A stretch of 64,000 nucleotides of DNA from Stenotrophomonas sp. HITSZ_GD. Its GTDB lineage: Bacteria > Pseudomonadota > Gammaproteobacteria > Xanthomonadales > Xanthomonadaceae. Every line of letters starts with the position of its first letter. The stretch's first letter is position 1. Both the position numbers and the translations under genes were made by a program. Below are positions 29,603-37,673 of the stretch, piece after piece. The DNA is taken from positions 62,001 to 126,000 of the forward strand of contig NZ_JARQXB010000009.1 in NCBI RefSeq assembly GCF_029543105.1, written 5' to 3'. The notes beneath the pieces were generated by a model, which was not told the origin of the DNA, did no database searches, and saw nothing but the letters and a program-made list of their open reading frames with translations.

Positions 29603-30642
29603 GCGCGTGGTGGCATGCGCCGCCGGCGCGGCCGGATGCGGCCATCGCGCGCGAGGCCACGGCGCGGCAGGCGCGCCTGACCAAGCCGCCGGGTTCGCTC
29701 GGGCGGCTGGAACCGTTGGTGATCCGCCTGGCGGCCCTGCAAGGCGCGGTGTGCCCCGTGGTCGATCCGGCGTGGATCGCGGTGTTCGCCGCCGACCACG
29801 GCGTGGCGGCCGAAGGCGTCTCCGCGTTTCCGCAGGCGGTGACCGGCGAGATGCTGCGCAACTTCGCGCGCGGCGGCGCGGCCATCTCGGTGCTTGCCCG
29901 CGCGCTCGACGCGCACCTGGAGGTCGTGGACCTGGGCACCGTCAACGACATTGGTCCCCTACCCGCCGTGCGGCGCGCGCGCATCGCACCGGCCACGGCG
30001 AACTTCTGCACCCAGCCGGCGATGACCGCCGACCAGCTGGACGCCGCGCTGCAGGCCGGTGCCGATAGCGTCGCCGCCGCGCGCGCCGCCGGGGCGCGCC
30101 TGTACATCGGCGGGGAGATGGGCATCGGCAACACCACCGCCGCCGCCGCGCTGGGCGCCGCGCTGCTGCGCCTGCCGCCGGAATGGATGGTCGGCGCGGG
30201 CACCGGGCTCGATGCGCAGGGCATGGCGCACAAGGCGGCGGTCATCGCGCGCGCCCTGGCCTGGCATGCCGGCGAACACCCGCCGCTGGAGTGGCTGCGG
30301 CGCCTGGGTGGCTTCGAGATCGCCGCGCTGGCCGGCGCTTGCGTGGCGGCCGCGCAGGCCGGCCTGCCGGTGCTGGTCGATGGCTTCATCGTCAGCGTCG
30401 CCGCATTGCTCGCCGTGCGCCTGCAACCGGGCGTGCGCGATTGGCTGCTGTTCTCGCACCGCTCGCAGGAGAACGGCCACGGCGCCGTGCTCGATGCGCT
30501 CGGCGCCGAGCCGCTGCTCGATCTCGGCCTGCGCCTGGGCGAGGCCAGCGGCGCGGCGCTGGCGGTGCCGTTGCTGCGGCTGGCCTGCGCGCTGCATGCG
30601 AACATGGCCACGTTCGAGGAAGCGGGAGTGTCGGAGGCATGA
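29599..30642 (+). CDS. cobT: Nicotinate-nucleotide:DMB phosphoribosyltransferase
   Basis: CobT makes alpha-ribazole-5'-phosphate from dimethylbenzimidazole (or another base) and nicotinate mononucleotide. The 347-residue product carries [55 protein letters not shown] and GEASGAALA with the catalytic glutamate near residue 315. No bluB (DMB synthesis) gene is nearby, so the lower base must come from elsewhere. It starts at the ATG overlapping the cobU stop. Confidence 0.95.
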   Translation: MSAWWHAPPARPDAAIAREATARQARLTKPPGSLGRLEPLVIRLAALQGAVCPVVDPAWIAVFAADHGVAAEGVSAFPQAVTGEMLRNFARGGAAISVLARALDAHLEVVDLGTVNDIGPLPAVRRARIAPATANFCTQPAMTADQLDAALQAGADSVAAARAAGARLYIGGEMGIGNTTAAAALGAALLRLPPEWMVGAGTGLDAQGMAHKAAVIARALAWHAGEHPPLEWLRRLGGFEIAALAGACVAAAQAGLPVLVDGFIVSVAALLAVRLQPGVRDWLLFSHRSQENGHGAVLDALGAEPLLDLGLRLGEASGAALAVPLLRLACALHANMATFEEAGVSEA

Positions 30643-31205
30643 GCAAGGCGCCGATCATCGAACTGCTGCGGCACGGCCATACGGGCCAACGCAGCTATCG
30701 CGGGCAGTTGGACGATCCGCTCAGCGCGCTGGGCTGGGAGCAGCTGCGCGCCACGGCCGCGGCGGGCACCTGGGACGCGGTGGTGTCTTCCACTTTGCAG
30801 CGCTGCGCCGCGTTCGCCGCCGAGCTGGCCACGCAGCGCGGGCTGCCGCTGCGGCTGGATGCGCGGTTGGCGGAATACCACTTCGGCGACTGGCAAGGCG
30901 TGCCGATCGAGGACATCGACCGCGATGCCGGCCCTGCGCTGGGCCGGTTCTGGGCCGATCCGGTGAACCACCCGCCGCCGGCCGGCGAGCCGTTCGCCGC
31001 GTTCCGCGGCCGCCTGTCCGCCGCGCTGGACCAAATCGTCGCCGAGCATGCCGGCAGTGGCCGCCGCGTGCTGGTGGTGACGCACGGCGGCGCGATCCGC
31101 GCACTGCGCTGCGTGGCCGAGCAGCGGCCCTTCGCGCAGATGGTGGAGATCGAGGTGCCGCACGCCTCGCTGCATCCGCTCGCCTGGCCGCCGGTTGCCG
31201 CGTGA
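30639..31205 (+). CDS. cobC: Alpha-ribazole phosphatase (histidine phosphatase)
   Basis: CobC removes the phosphate from alpha-ribazole-5'-phosphate or from the final coenzyme phosphate. The 188-residue protein has the RHG signature [14 protein letters not shown] (His12). Also present are [27 protein letters not shown] and [12 protein letters not shown] with the second catalytic histidine. This is a phosphoglycerate-mutase-like fold. The ATG overlaps the cobT stop, and the TGA overlaps the next GTG. Naming follows Salmonella CobC, not the aminotransferase. Confidence 0.92.
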   Translation: MSKAPIIELLRHGHTGQRSYRGQLDDPLSALGWEQLRATAAAGTWDAVVSSTLQRCAAFAAELATQRGLPLRLDARLAEYHFGDWQGVPIEDIDRDAGPALGRFWADPVNHPPPAGEPFAAFRGRLSAALDQIVAEHAGSGRRVLVVTHGGAIRALRCVAEQRPFAQMVEIEVPHASLHPLAWPPVAA

Positions 31206-31927
31206 TCGACGGCCTGCTCGTCGCATTGGGCTTCCTGACCCGCATCCCGGTGCCGGGCGCGGTGTTCGCGCGCGCCGGCGCACAGGCGCGCTCGTTGCCG
31301 TGGTATCCGCTGGTGGGCGTGGTGGTCGGTGCGTTGCTTGCCTCGCTGGCGTGGTGCCTGCAAGCCACGCCGGTGCTGCTGATGGCCGCGTTGCTGGTGG
31401 CCGCATGGGCGTGGCTGACCGGCGGCCTGCATCTGGACGGGCTGGCCGACACGGCCGATGCGTGGGTGGGCGGGATGGGCGATCGCGCGCGCACGCTGGA
31501 GATCATGAAAGACCCGCGCAGCGGCCCGGCTGGTGTCAGCGCGCTGGTGCTGGTGTTGCTGCTGAAGTTCGCCGCCCTCGCCAGCCTGCCGGCGCCGCTG
31601 TCGTGGACCGCGTTGGTCATCGCGCCGCTGCTCGGCCGCGCGGCGCTGACCGCGGCCTTCCTCACCACGCCCTACGTGCGGGCGGGGGGCATGGGCGCGC
31701 CGTTGGCAGGCGCCTCGCGCGTCGCCTGCGCGCTCGCGCTGCTGGGCACCGCGGTGCTGGTGGTGTGCGCCGGGCGTCGCGCGGTGCTCGCGCTGCTGGT
31801 GGTCGTCGGCCTGGGCCTGCTGTGGCGGCGCCTGTGCATGCGCCGGCTCGGCGGCATGACGGGCGACACCTGCGGCGCGCTGTGCGAGCTGGCCGAGGTC
31901 GCGGTGCTGGTGACGATGGCGTTGTAG
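31202..31927 (+). CDS. cobS: Cobalamin synthase (adenosylcobinamide-GDP ribazoletransferase)
   Basis: CobS is the inner-membrane enzyme that joins adenosylcobinamide-GDP and alpha-ribazole (phosphate) to complete cobalamin. The 241-residue product starts at GTG 31202 (overlapping the CobC stop), shows ALGFLTRIPVPGAVF, GGLHLDGLADTADAWVGGM and a basic region (LEIMKDPRSGPAG), and has several membrane segments. It is the last gene of the operon. The 3' region has no convincing terminator before the AraC gene. Confidence 0.95.
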   Translation: MIDGLLVALGFLTRIPVPGAVFARAGAQARSLPWYPLVGVVVGALLASLAWCLQATPVLLMAALLVAAWAWLTGGLHLDGLADTADAWVGGMGDRARTLEIMKDPRSGPAGVSALVLVLLLKFAALASLPAPLSWTALVIAPLLGRAALTAAFLTTPYVRAGGMGAPLAGASRVACALALLGTAVLVVCAGRRAVLALLVVVGLGLLWRRLCMRRLGGMTGDTCGALCELAEVAVLVTMAL

Positions 31928-32012
31928 GCGCCACCGCCATCGCGCAAGATCGGTAACGCGCGGGCGGGCCGCGCTCGGCACAGTGCAGGCACACCCACCC
32001 CGGAGCTTTCCC

Positions 32013-32900
32013 ATGCGCCAGCCTGTCCTGCATCGCCATGTCGCCGGCATCGAGCGCGTCGTCGCGCACCTGCGCGAGCGGGTGGCCCAGCCGGAGCTCG
32101 CATTGCCCGACCTGGAAGACCTGGCGGCGATCGCGCACCTGTCGCCGTTCCATTTCCACCGCATCTATCGCGCGCTGACCGGCGAGACCGTCGGCCACAC
32201 CGTGGCGCGCCTGCGCCTGAGCGTGGCGCTGCGCCAGCTGGCCGAGGGCGGCAGCGTGACCGGGGCGGCGATGGCGGCCGGCTACGACTCGCCGCAGGCA
32301 TTGGCACGTGCGTTCCGTGCGCGCCTGGACGTGACGCCGGCGAGCCTGCGCGGCGATACGCGCGCCGTCGCCCCGTTGCTCGAGCGCTTGTCCTCGCCGC
32401 AGCTCGCGGCCGACGCGGCCGAGCGCCTGCCGTTGCGGGTCACCATCGAGGAGGTGTCGCCGTTCGAGGTTGTCGTGCTGCGCCAGCGCGGTGCGTTCGA
32501 AGACCTGGATCGCGGCTTCGGCCGGTTGTTCGACTGGGCCATGCGCGCGGGGCTGGGCGAACGTTTGGAGCGGCTGGTCGGCGTGCCGCTGGCCGATCAC
32601 CGCGACGTGGCGCCGCGTGAGCACGAATTCGACTGCGCGATGGCCTTCGGCGAAGGCGTGGCGACGCCACCGGCGCCGATGGCGTTGCGCACGCTGGGCG
32701 GCGGCCGCCATGCGGTGCTACGCCATGTCGGCCCGTACGAGGGGCTGGAAGACGCGCTGGACCGCCTGCTGCGCGAATGGTGGCCCGACAGCGGCCAGCG
32801 GCTGCGCGACGCGCCGGTGTTCCACCATTACCTGGACGATCCGGAGCAGACGCCGGCGCCGATCCTGCGCGCCGACCTCTACGTGCCGCTGGCGACCTGA
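32013..32900 (+). CDS. AraC-family regulator with GyrI-like effector domain
   Basis: The 295-residue product couples an N-terminal AraC/XylS helix-turn-helix pair (LPDLEDLAAIAHLSPFHFHR and AMAAGYDSPQALARAFRARL) to a C-terminal GyrI-like ligand-binding domain (RVTIEEVSPFEVVVLRQRG, GVPLADHRDV). Proteins of this build sense small, often drug-like, molecules. Target genes are not evident. Start at ATG 32013 is supported by CGGAG 7 bases before it; 10 upstream codons are not needed. It is tail-to-tail with ybaL and follows cobS by 85 bases, and is not clearly part of the cob operon. Confidence 0.88.
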   Translation: MRQPVLHRHVAGIERVVAHLRERVAQPELALPDLEDLAAIAHLSPFHFHRIYRALTGETVGHTVARLRLSVALRQLAEGGSVTGAAMAAGYDSPQALARAFRARLDVTPASLRGDTRAVAPLLERLSSPQLAADAAERLPLRVTIEEVSPFEVVVLRQRGAFEDLDRGFGRLFDWAMRAGLGERLERLVGVPLADHRDVAPREHEFDCAMAFGEGVATPPAPMALRTLGGGRHAVLRHVGPYEGLEDALDRLLREWWPDSGQRLRDAPVFHHYLDDPEQTPAPILRADLYVPLAT

Positions 32901-32906
32901 GCGCGC

Positions 32907-34580
32907 TTACGCCTGCCGCAGGCTGCGATAGGGCGGCGTGGACAGGATCATTTCGGTCAGCGAGTGCGCCAGCTCGCGTTCGGCGAGCACCGCGCCATCG
33001 GCGCCGTGGTCGAGCAGGTACTTCACTTCGGCGTCGCTGTGCGCGCGGGCGAGCAGGGTAAGCGAGGGGTTGAGCGCGCGCAGCTTGCTCAGCGTCTCGC
33101 CGGCTTCCAGCGGCTGCGGGATCGCCAGCACCGCGATCTTGGCGTTCTGCGGATGCGCTTCGGCCAGCACCTTGTCGGCGGCCGCGCTGCCGCGGATGGC
33201 GGGAATGCCGGCGGCATGCGCGCGCTCGACGTGGTCGCGGTTGTCGTCGATCACCAGCACCGGCACGCCGCGGTCGCGCAGCAGCGGCGCCAGCGCGCTG
33301 CCCACGCGGCCATAGCCGATGACGATGGCGTGGCCTTCGCTGGGCAGCGGCGGGCCGGGCGGCAGCTCGGCTTCGGCCGGCTGCGGGGCATCCTGCGCCT
33401 GCCGGGCCTGCCAGCGGTCGAGCCAGGAGAACAGGAAGGGGTTGGCGATGATCGACAGCAGCGCGCCGGCGAGGATCAGGTCGCGGCCGGTTTCCGGCAG
33501 GATCGCCAGGCCGACGCCGAGGCCGGCGAGGATGAAGGAGAACTCGCCGATCTGCGCCAGGCTCACCGAGATGGTCAGCGCGGTGCCGGTGGGATGGCCG
33601 AACGCGCGCACGATGAAGAACGCGGCCACCGACTTGCCGACGGTGATGGTGAGGAAGGTGGCCAGCACCTGCCAGGGATGCTCGATCAGGATCGAGGGGT
33701 TGAATAGCATGCCCACCGAGACGAAGAACAGCACGGCGAAGGCGTCGCGCAGGGGCAGGGAATCGTTGGCGGCCTTGTGGCTGAGTTCCGATTCGTTGAG
33801 CAGCATGCCGGCGAAGAACGCGCCCAGGGCGAAGGACACGCCGAACAGCATCGCCGAGCCGAAGGCGACACCCAGGGCGATGGCAAGCACGGCGAGGGTG
33901 AACAGTTCGCGCGAGCCGGTGGCGGCGATGCGGGCAAGGATCCAGGGGATGGCGCGGCGGCCGACGATCAGCATGACGGCCACGAAGGCGGCCATCTTCA
34001 ACAAGGTCCAGCCCATCGCCATGGCGATGGCCACGCCGCCGCCGTGATCGCCGCCGAGCGCGCTGGCCAGGGCGGGCAGCAGCACGAGGGCGAGGACCAT
34101 GACGAGGTCTTCGACGATCAGCCAGCCGATGGCGATCTTGCCGCGCTGCGTTTCCAGGAGGCGGCGCTCTTCCAGTGCGCGCAGCAGCACGACGGTGCTG
34201 GCCACCGACAGCGCCAGGCCGAACACCAGGCCATTGAGCCAGGGCCAGCCCATCGTCCAGGCCAGGCCCCAGCCGAGCAGGGTGGCCACGGTGATCTGCG
34301 CGATGGCGCCGGGGATGGCGATCCACTTCACTTCCAGCAGGTCTTCGAGCGAGAAGTGCAGGCCAACGCCGAACATCAGCAGCATGACGCCCAGTTCGGA
34401 GAGCTGGTTGGCGAGGTCCTGGTTGGCGACGAAGCCGGGGGTGAAGGGGCCGACCACCATGCCGGCGATCAGGTAACCCACCAGCGGCGACAAACGCAGC
34501 TTGTTGGCCAGCGCGCCAAGAATGAAGGCGACGGCGAGGCCGACGGCGATGATGTCGATGAGGCTGGTGTCGTGGTGCAT
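32907..34580 (-). CDS. ybaL: YbaL-type monovalent cation:proton antiporter (CPA2)
   Basis: This 557-residue CPA2 protein is a K+ efflux or cation/proton antiporter-like transporter. It has an N-terminal multi-span domain (VGLAVAFILGALANKL, GYLIAGMVVGPFTPGFVA, LLMFGVGLHFSLEDLLEVKW) and a C-terminal TrkA-N nucleotide-binding domain (VIGYGRVGSALAPLL). The sequence is close to E. coli YbaL in motif and length. The start is ATG 34580; the preceding in-frame TTG is less likely. It stands alone, convergent with the AraC gene (6 bases between stops). Confidence 0.92.
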   Translation of the reverse strand: MHHDTSLIDIIAVGLAVAFILGALANKLRLSPLVGYLIAGMVVGPFTPGFVANQDLANQLSELGVMLLMFGVGLHFSLEDLLEVKWIAIPGAIAQITVATLLGWGLAWTMGWPWLNGLVFGLALSVASTVVLLRALEERRLLETQRGKIAIGWLIVEDLVMVLALVLLPALASALGGDHGGGVAIAMAMGWTLLKMAAFVAVMLIVGRRAIPWILARIAATGSRELFTLAVLAIALGVAFGSAMLFGVSFALGAFFAGMLLNESELSHKAANDSLPLRDAFAVLFFVSVGMLFNPSILIEHPWQVLATFLTITVGKSVAAFFIVRAFGHPTGTALTISVSLAQIGEFSFILAGLGVGLAILPETGRDLILAGALLSIIANPFLFSWLDRWQARQAQDAPQPAEAELPPGPPLPSEGHAIVIGYGRVGSALAPLLRDRGVPVLVIDDNRDHVERAHAAGIPAIRGSAAADKVLAEAHPQNAKIAVLAIPQPLEAGETLSKLRALNPSLTLLARAHSDAEVKYLLDHGADGAVLAERELAHSLTEMILSTPPYRSLRQA

Positions 34581-34684
34581 CGGCTCGAACGGGAACAAGG
34601 GGTTCGAGTTTCGCTGATGAATGCGGTGGGTGGCAAACAGAAGGGGGTGTTTTTTGGCCTGCGGCCGGCTCGTGTGTGCGGCGC

Positions 34685-34880
34685 CTTTTGTTGGCTTGCG
34701 GGCCTTCGAGGGTGATCGGCTCGCATTGGCTTATGCACGGCCTGCGGGGGCGGGGCCCTTTCGGGACACGCCGTGAACCCGTCCATGGGGGCTCGTAGGC
34801 GACATCCATGTCGCCTACGGTCCCGAAAGGGCCCCGCCCCCGCAGACCCCCGTCGATCCCCTCGGCCGGACGACAACATC
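34685..34880 (-). repeat. Dispersed nested-palindrome repeat, copy 2
   Basis: This copy is in the opposite orientation to that at 21.4 kb. Perfect 26-base arms (34742-34767, 34820-34845) enclose the same hairpin (GTAGGCGACAT, 34795-34805; ATGTCGCCTAC, 34808-34818). Arm differences from copy 1 occur on both sides and keep pairing (for example GGGGCCTTTT versus GGGGCCCTTT). Flanking blocks also match copy 1. No gene is seen in 34581-35035 apart from this element and the REP hairpin. Confidence 0.8.
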
Positions 34881-34923
34881 CAAAGCCGCGCGCGCTCAGC
34901 GGCCGCCGTTCAACTCCCTCGTT

Positions 34924-34946
34924 GTAGGAGCGGCTTCAGCCGCGAC
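34924..34946. repeat. REP-type palindromic element
   Basis: GTAGGAGCGGCTTCAGCCGC begins a hairpin with stem GCGGCT/AGCCGC at 34930-34943. It resembles the abundant REP/BIME elements of Pseudomonas and Xanthomonadaceae that are mobilised by REP-associated transposases. No transposase gene is nearby. Confidence 0.7.
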
Positions 34947-35035
34947 CCAGAAGCGCAAGGACAAGACCAGCCCGCACTCCGGCGCGTCGCCATCGACGTG
35001 GGGTCAATGAATCGCCTTGCGCCAGCGCTACCGCC

Positions 35036-37381
35036 TCACCACTTGTAGTCGATGTTCGCGTAGACAAACGCACCGTTGAACCCGAACGGCGAGGACGTGC
35101 TGTAGGGCAGGTAGGTGCGCGTCCCCTTGCCCGCCAGCTGCTCGTCCGGGTACTCGTTGAGCACGTTGTCTCCGCCCAACGTGAAGCTCCACTTGTCCAG
35201 CGTCCACGTGGCGGCCAGGTCCAGCGTCCACTTCGCGTCGTAGGTCTGATCCGTCGCCGGGGTGGTGCCGTAGCTGGTGAACTCGCCCCAGCGCGTGGTG
35301 GTGGCGTTGAAACGCCAGTCGCCCGGGGACCACGTCGCGCCGAGGAAGAACTTGTCGCGCGGCGAACCCTTGGTGATGCGCCCGATCTCCGTGCGGCCAA
35401 TGCGCACCGCCGTAGGATCGATGGCCTCCAGCGCGGCAGGGTTCTCGGCGATGCGTTCGATCTCGGTCTTGTTGTAGTTGTAGCCGCCGGTCAGCTCCAG
35501 CGGGCCGCTGGCCAGCGCCCAGCGATACGTGCCCACCGCATCCACGCCGGTGGTGCGGGTATCCACGGCGTTGGTGAAGTAGCGCCCGCCGCCGATGCCG
35601 GCATAGCCGTTGGCCTGCAGGTAGTTGCGCACGGCGGTGGAAGTGAGGTTCTCCGACAGCACGATACGGTCGTCGATGTCGATGCGGTAGGCATCGACGG
35701 TCACGTACAGCGCGTCGATCGGCTGCAGCACCAAACCCAGGCTGTAGTTGGTCGATTCCTCGGCCTTCAACGGTTCGGCGCCCAGGGCGACGGCGGCGGG
35801 GTTGTCGGTGCGGAACGTGCCGATCTCGTAAGGCACGCCGTCGATGAAGTTGGTGGCGATGGACTGGAAATACTGCTGCTGCAGCGAGGGCGCGCGGAAG
35901 CCGGTCGAGGCCGTGGCGCGCAGGGCGATCTTGTCGGTGAAGGCGTAGCGCAGCGAAAGCTTGCCGTTGGCGGTGTCGCCGAAATCGCTGTAGTCCTCGT
36001 AGCGCCCGGCCAGCCCGACGGTGAACTTGTCGCTCAGGTCCGCCTCCAGGTCCACGTAGGCGGCATAGCTGTGGCGGTCGTAGTGGCCCGAGTCGGTGGG
36101 CTTGAAGCCGGCGAAGACCTGCGCGCCGGGCAGGAAGCTGCCATTGGCCGAAGGCACGCCGCCGTTGATGTACGAGGCCGGCTCGCCCGTGGATTCGTTG
36201 AACTTCTCGCCACGCCATTCCAGGCCGAACGCGAGTGCCAGCGGGTACGCCATGCCCACGTCCAGCGACTTGCTGAAATCGGCATTGAGCACGTTCTGGG
36301 TTACTTCCAGCGTGCCGGCGTAGAAGCGGGTCGGCGAATCCAGGCCCAGGCTGTTGTTGAGGCTGTTGCGCACATCGAAGCGCAGGTTGTTCTGGCCGTA
36401 GTTGTAGCTCATGTCGATGTGCAGGCCGCCCTCGGTGCTGGCCTTTAAGCCGCCGACCCACGAGACGTCCTTGCTGACGTTGTAGATCTGCGGCAGGAAG
36501 CCGTCGGGATAGATCTGCGGCCGGTTGCGGTTGTCGGTATCCCAGCGGAAGTAGCCGTTGGAGAGCACTTCGCGCCGGCTGGCCATCGCGTAGGAATAGA
36601 ACGTCAGGTAGTCCGAAGGGCTGTACTCGCCGTTGTAGGACACCGCGCCCTGGTCGATCTCCGGGTCGCCATAGCGTTGCTCGACCACGCCGTTGTAGGG
36701 CTTGGCGCGGTCGGTCTGGTCCTGGTGGCCGGCCTGCGCGGCGAAATGGATCGAGCCGTTCTCGCCCAGGCGGATGCCGGCATCGCCGGAGAGCTGGTAC
36801 TGCTCGCCGTCGCCGGCGCTGTACTGGCCGTAGCGCCCGGCGAGGCTGCCGCCGCTGCCGCTGCCCTTGAGTACGACGTTGATCACGCCGGCGATGGCGT
36901 CCGAGCCGTACTGGGCGGCCGCGCCGTCGCGCAGCACCTCGATGCGCTCGACCGCGGCGATCGGGATGGTGTTGAGATCGGCCGGCGAGGAGCCACGGCC
37001 CTGGCTGCCGTTGAGGTTCACCAGCGCGGTGGTGTGGTAGCGCTTGCCGTTCACCAGCACCAGCACCTGGTCCGGCGCCAGCCCGCGCAACTGCACGGGG
37101 CGCACGGCGTCGGTGCCATCGGTGATGGCCGGGCGCGGGAAATTGAGCGAGGGCACGGCGCGCGACAGCGCGGTGGCCAACTCCGTGGTGCCGGTGGCGG
37201 TGAGCGCCTCGGGCGAGATGATGTCGATCGGCGAGGCGGACTCGGCGACGGTGCGGTCGGACACGCGCGTACCGGTGACGATCACCGTATCGAGCGTATT
37301 GGGCGAGGACTGCGCGAAGGCGGACAGCGGGGACAGCGCGAGGACGACGGCGGACGCAAGAACACAGGCACGTGGCTTCAT
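35036..37381 (-). CDS. TonB-dependent receptor, tandem copy A
   Basis: An outer-membrane TonB-dependent transporter with an unknown ligand. The 781-residue product starts at 37381 with leader LASAVVLALSPLSAFAQ. It has TonB box LDTVIVTG, plug VQLRGLAPDQVLVLVNGKRY and IEVLRDGAAAQYGSDAIAGV, and ends FVYANIDYKW with a terminal aromatic residue. The 27 upstream in-frame codons lack a leader and are excluded. It is a close paralogue of the next gene: both share SDRTVAES-SPID and ALSR/ALAR-A-PSLNFPRPA blocks, consistent with tandem duplication. TTGACA about 100 bases upstream on the minus strand may be a -35 element. GGAG lies 10 bases before ATG. Substrate remains unknown. Confidence 0.92.
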   Translation of the reverse strand: MKPRACVLASAVVLALSPLSAFAQSSPNTLDTVIVTGTRVSDRTVAESASPIDIISPEALTATGTTELATALSRAVPSLNFPRPAITDGTDAVRPVQLRGLAPDQVLVLVNGKRYHTTALVNLNGSQGRGSSPADLNTIPIAAVERIEVLRDGAAAQYGSDAIAGVINVVLKGSGSGGSLAGRYGQYSAGDGEQYQLSGDAGIRLGENGSIHFAAQAGHQDQTDRAKPYNGVVEQRYGDPEIDQGAVSYNGEYSPSDYLTFYSYAMASRREVLSNGYFRWDTDNRNRPQIYPDGFLPQIYNVSKDVSWVGGLKASTEGGLHIDMSYNYGQNNLRFDVRNSLNNSLGLDSPTRFYAGTLEVTQNVLNADFSKSLDVGMAYPLALAFGLEWRGEKFNESTGEPASYINGGVPSANGSFLPGAQVFAGFKPTDSGHYDRHSYAAYVDLEADLSDKFTVGLAGRYEDYSDFGDTANGKLSLRYAFTDKIALRATASTGFRAPSLQQQYFQSIATNFIDGVPYEIGTFRTDNPAAVALGAEPLKAEESTNYSLGLVLQPIDALYVTVDAYRIDIDDRIVLSENLTSTAVRNYLQANGYAGIGGGRYFTNAVDTRTTGVDAVGTYRWALASGPLELTGGYNYNKTEIERIAENPAALEAIDPTAVRIGRTEIGRITKGSPRDKFFLGATWSPGDWRFNATTTRWGEFTSYGTTPATDQTYDAKWTLDLAATWTLDKWSFTLGGDNVLNEYPDEQLAGKGTRTYLPYSTSSPFGFNGAFVYANIDYKW

Positions 37382-37621
37382 GGAAGGGCGACTCCGGCGG
37401 GGACGGATATGCGCCGACGCGCCCCCTCCTGGGCGACCGCGGCCGCCAGCCGCGCCGATCACGATTCACGAGTAACCGCTATGACATCGGGTTGTCAAAT
37501 TTTTGTTTGTTTCAGCTGCAACTGCGCGCATCGGAACGCGCCTTACGCAAACCGCGGGAAGGCGGGATACACGTGTGCCACCCACGACGGGCAAATGGCG
37601 ACGCACCCCATTCCGCCACGA

Positions 37622-37647
37622 CGAAGGCCCGGTTACCCGGGCCTTCG
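37622..37647 (-). terminator. Hairpin after TonB receptor copy B
   Basis: CGAAGGCCCGG (37622-37632) pairs with CCGGGCCTTCG (37637-37647). It lies 27 bases after the receptor B stop on the minus strand and lacks a T tract, so termination efficiency is uncertain. The rest of 37382-37673 holds AT-rich promoter sequence (TTGTCAAATTTTTGTTTG) and no gene. Confidence 0.55.
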
Positions 37648-37673
37648 CAGGGAATCACCACACCACCGCTCGC

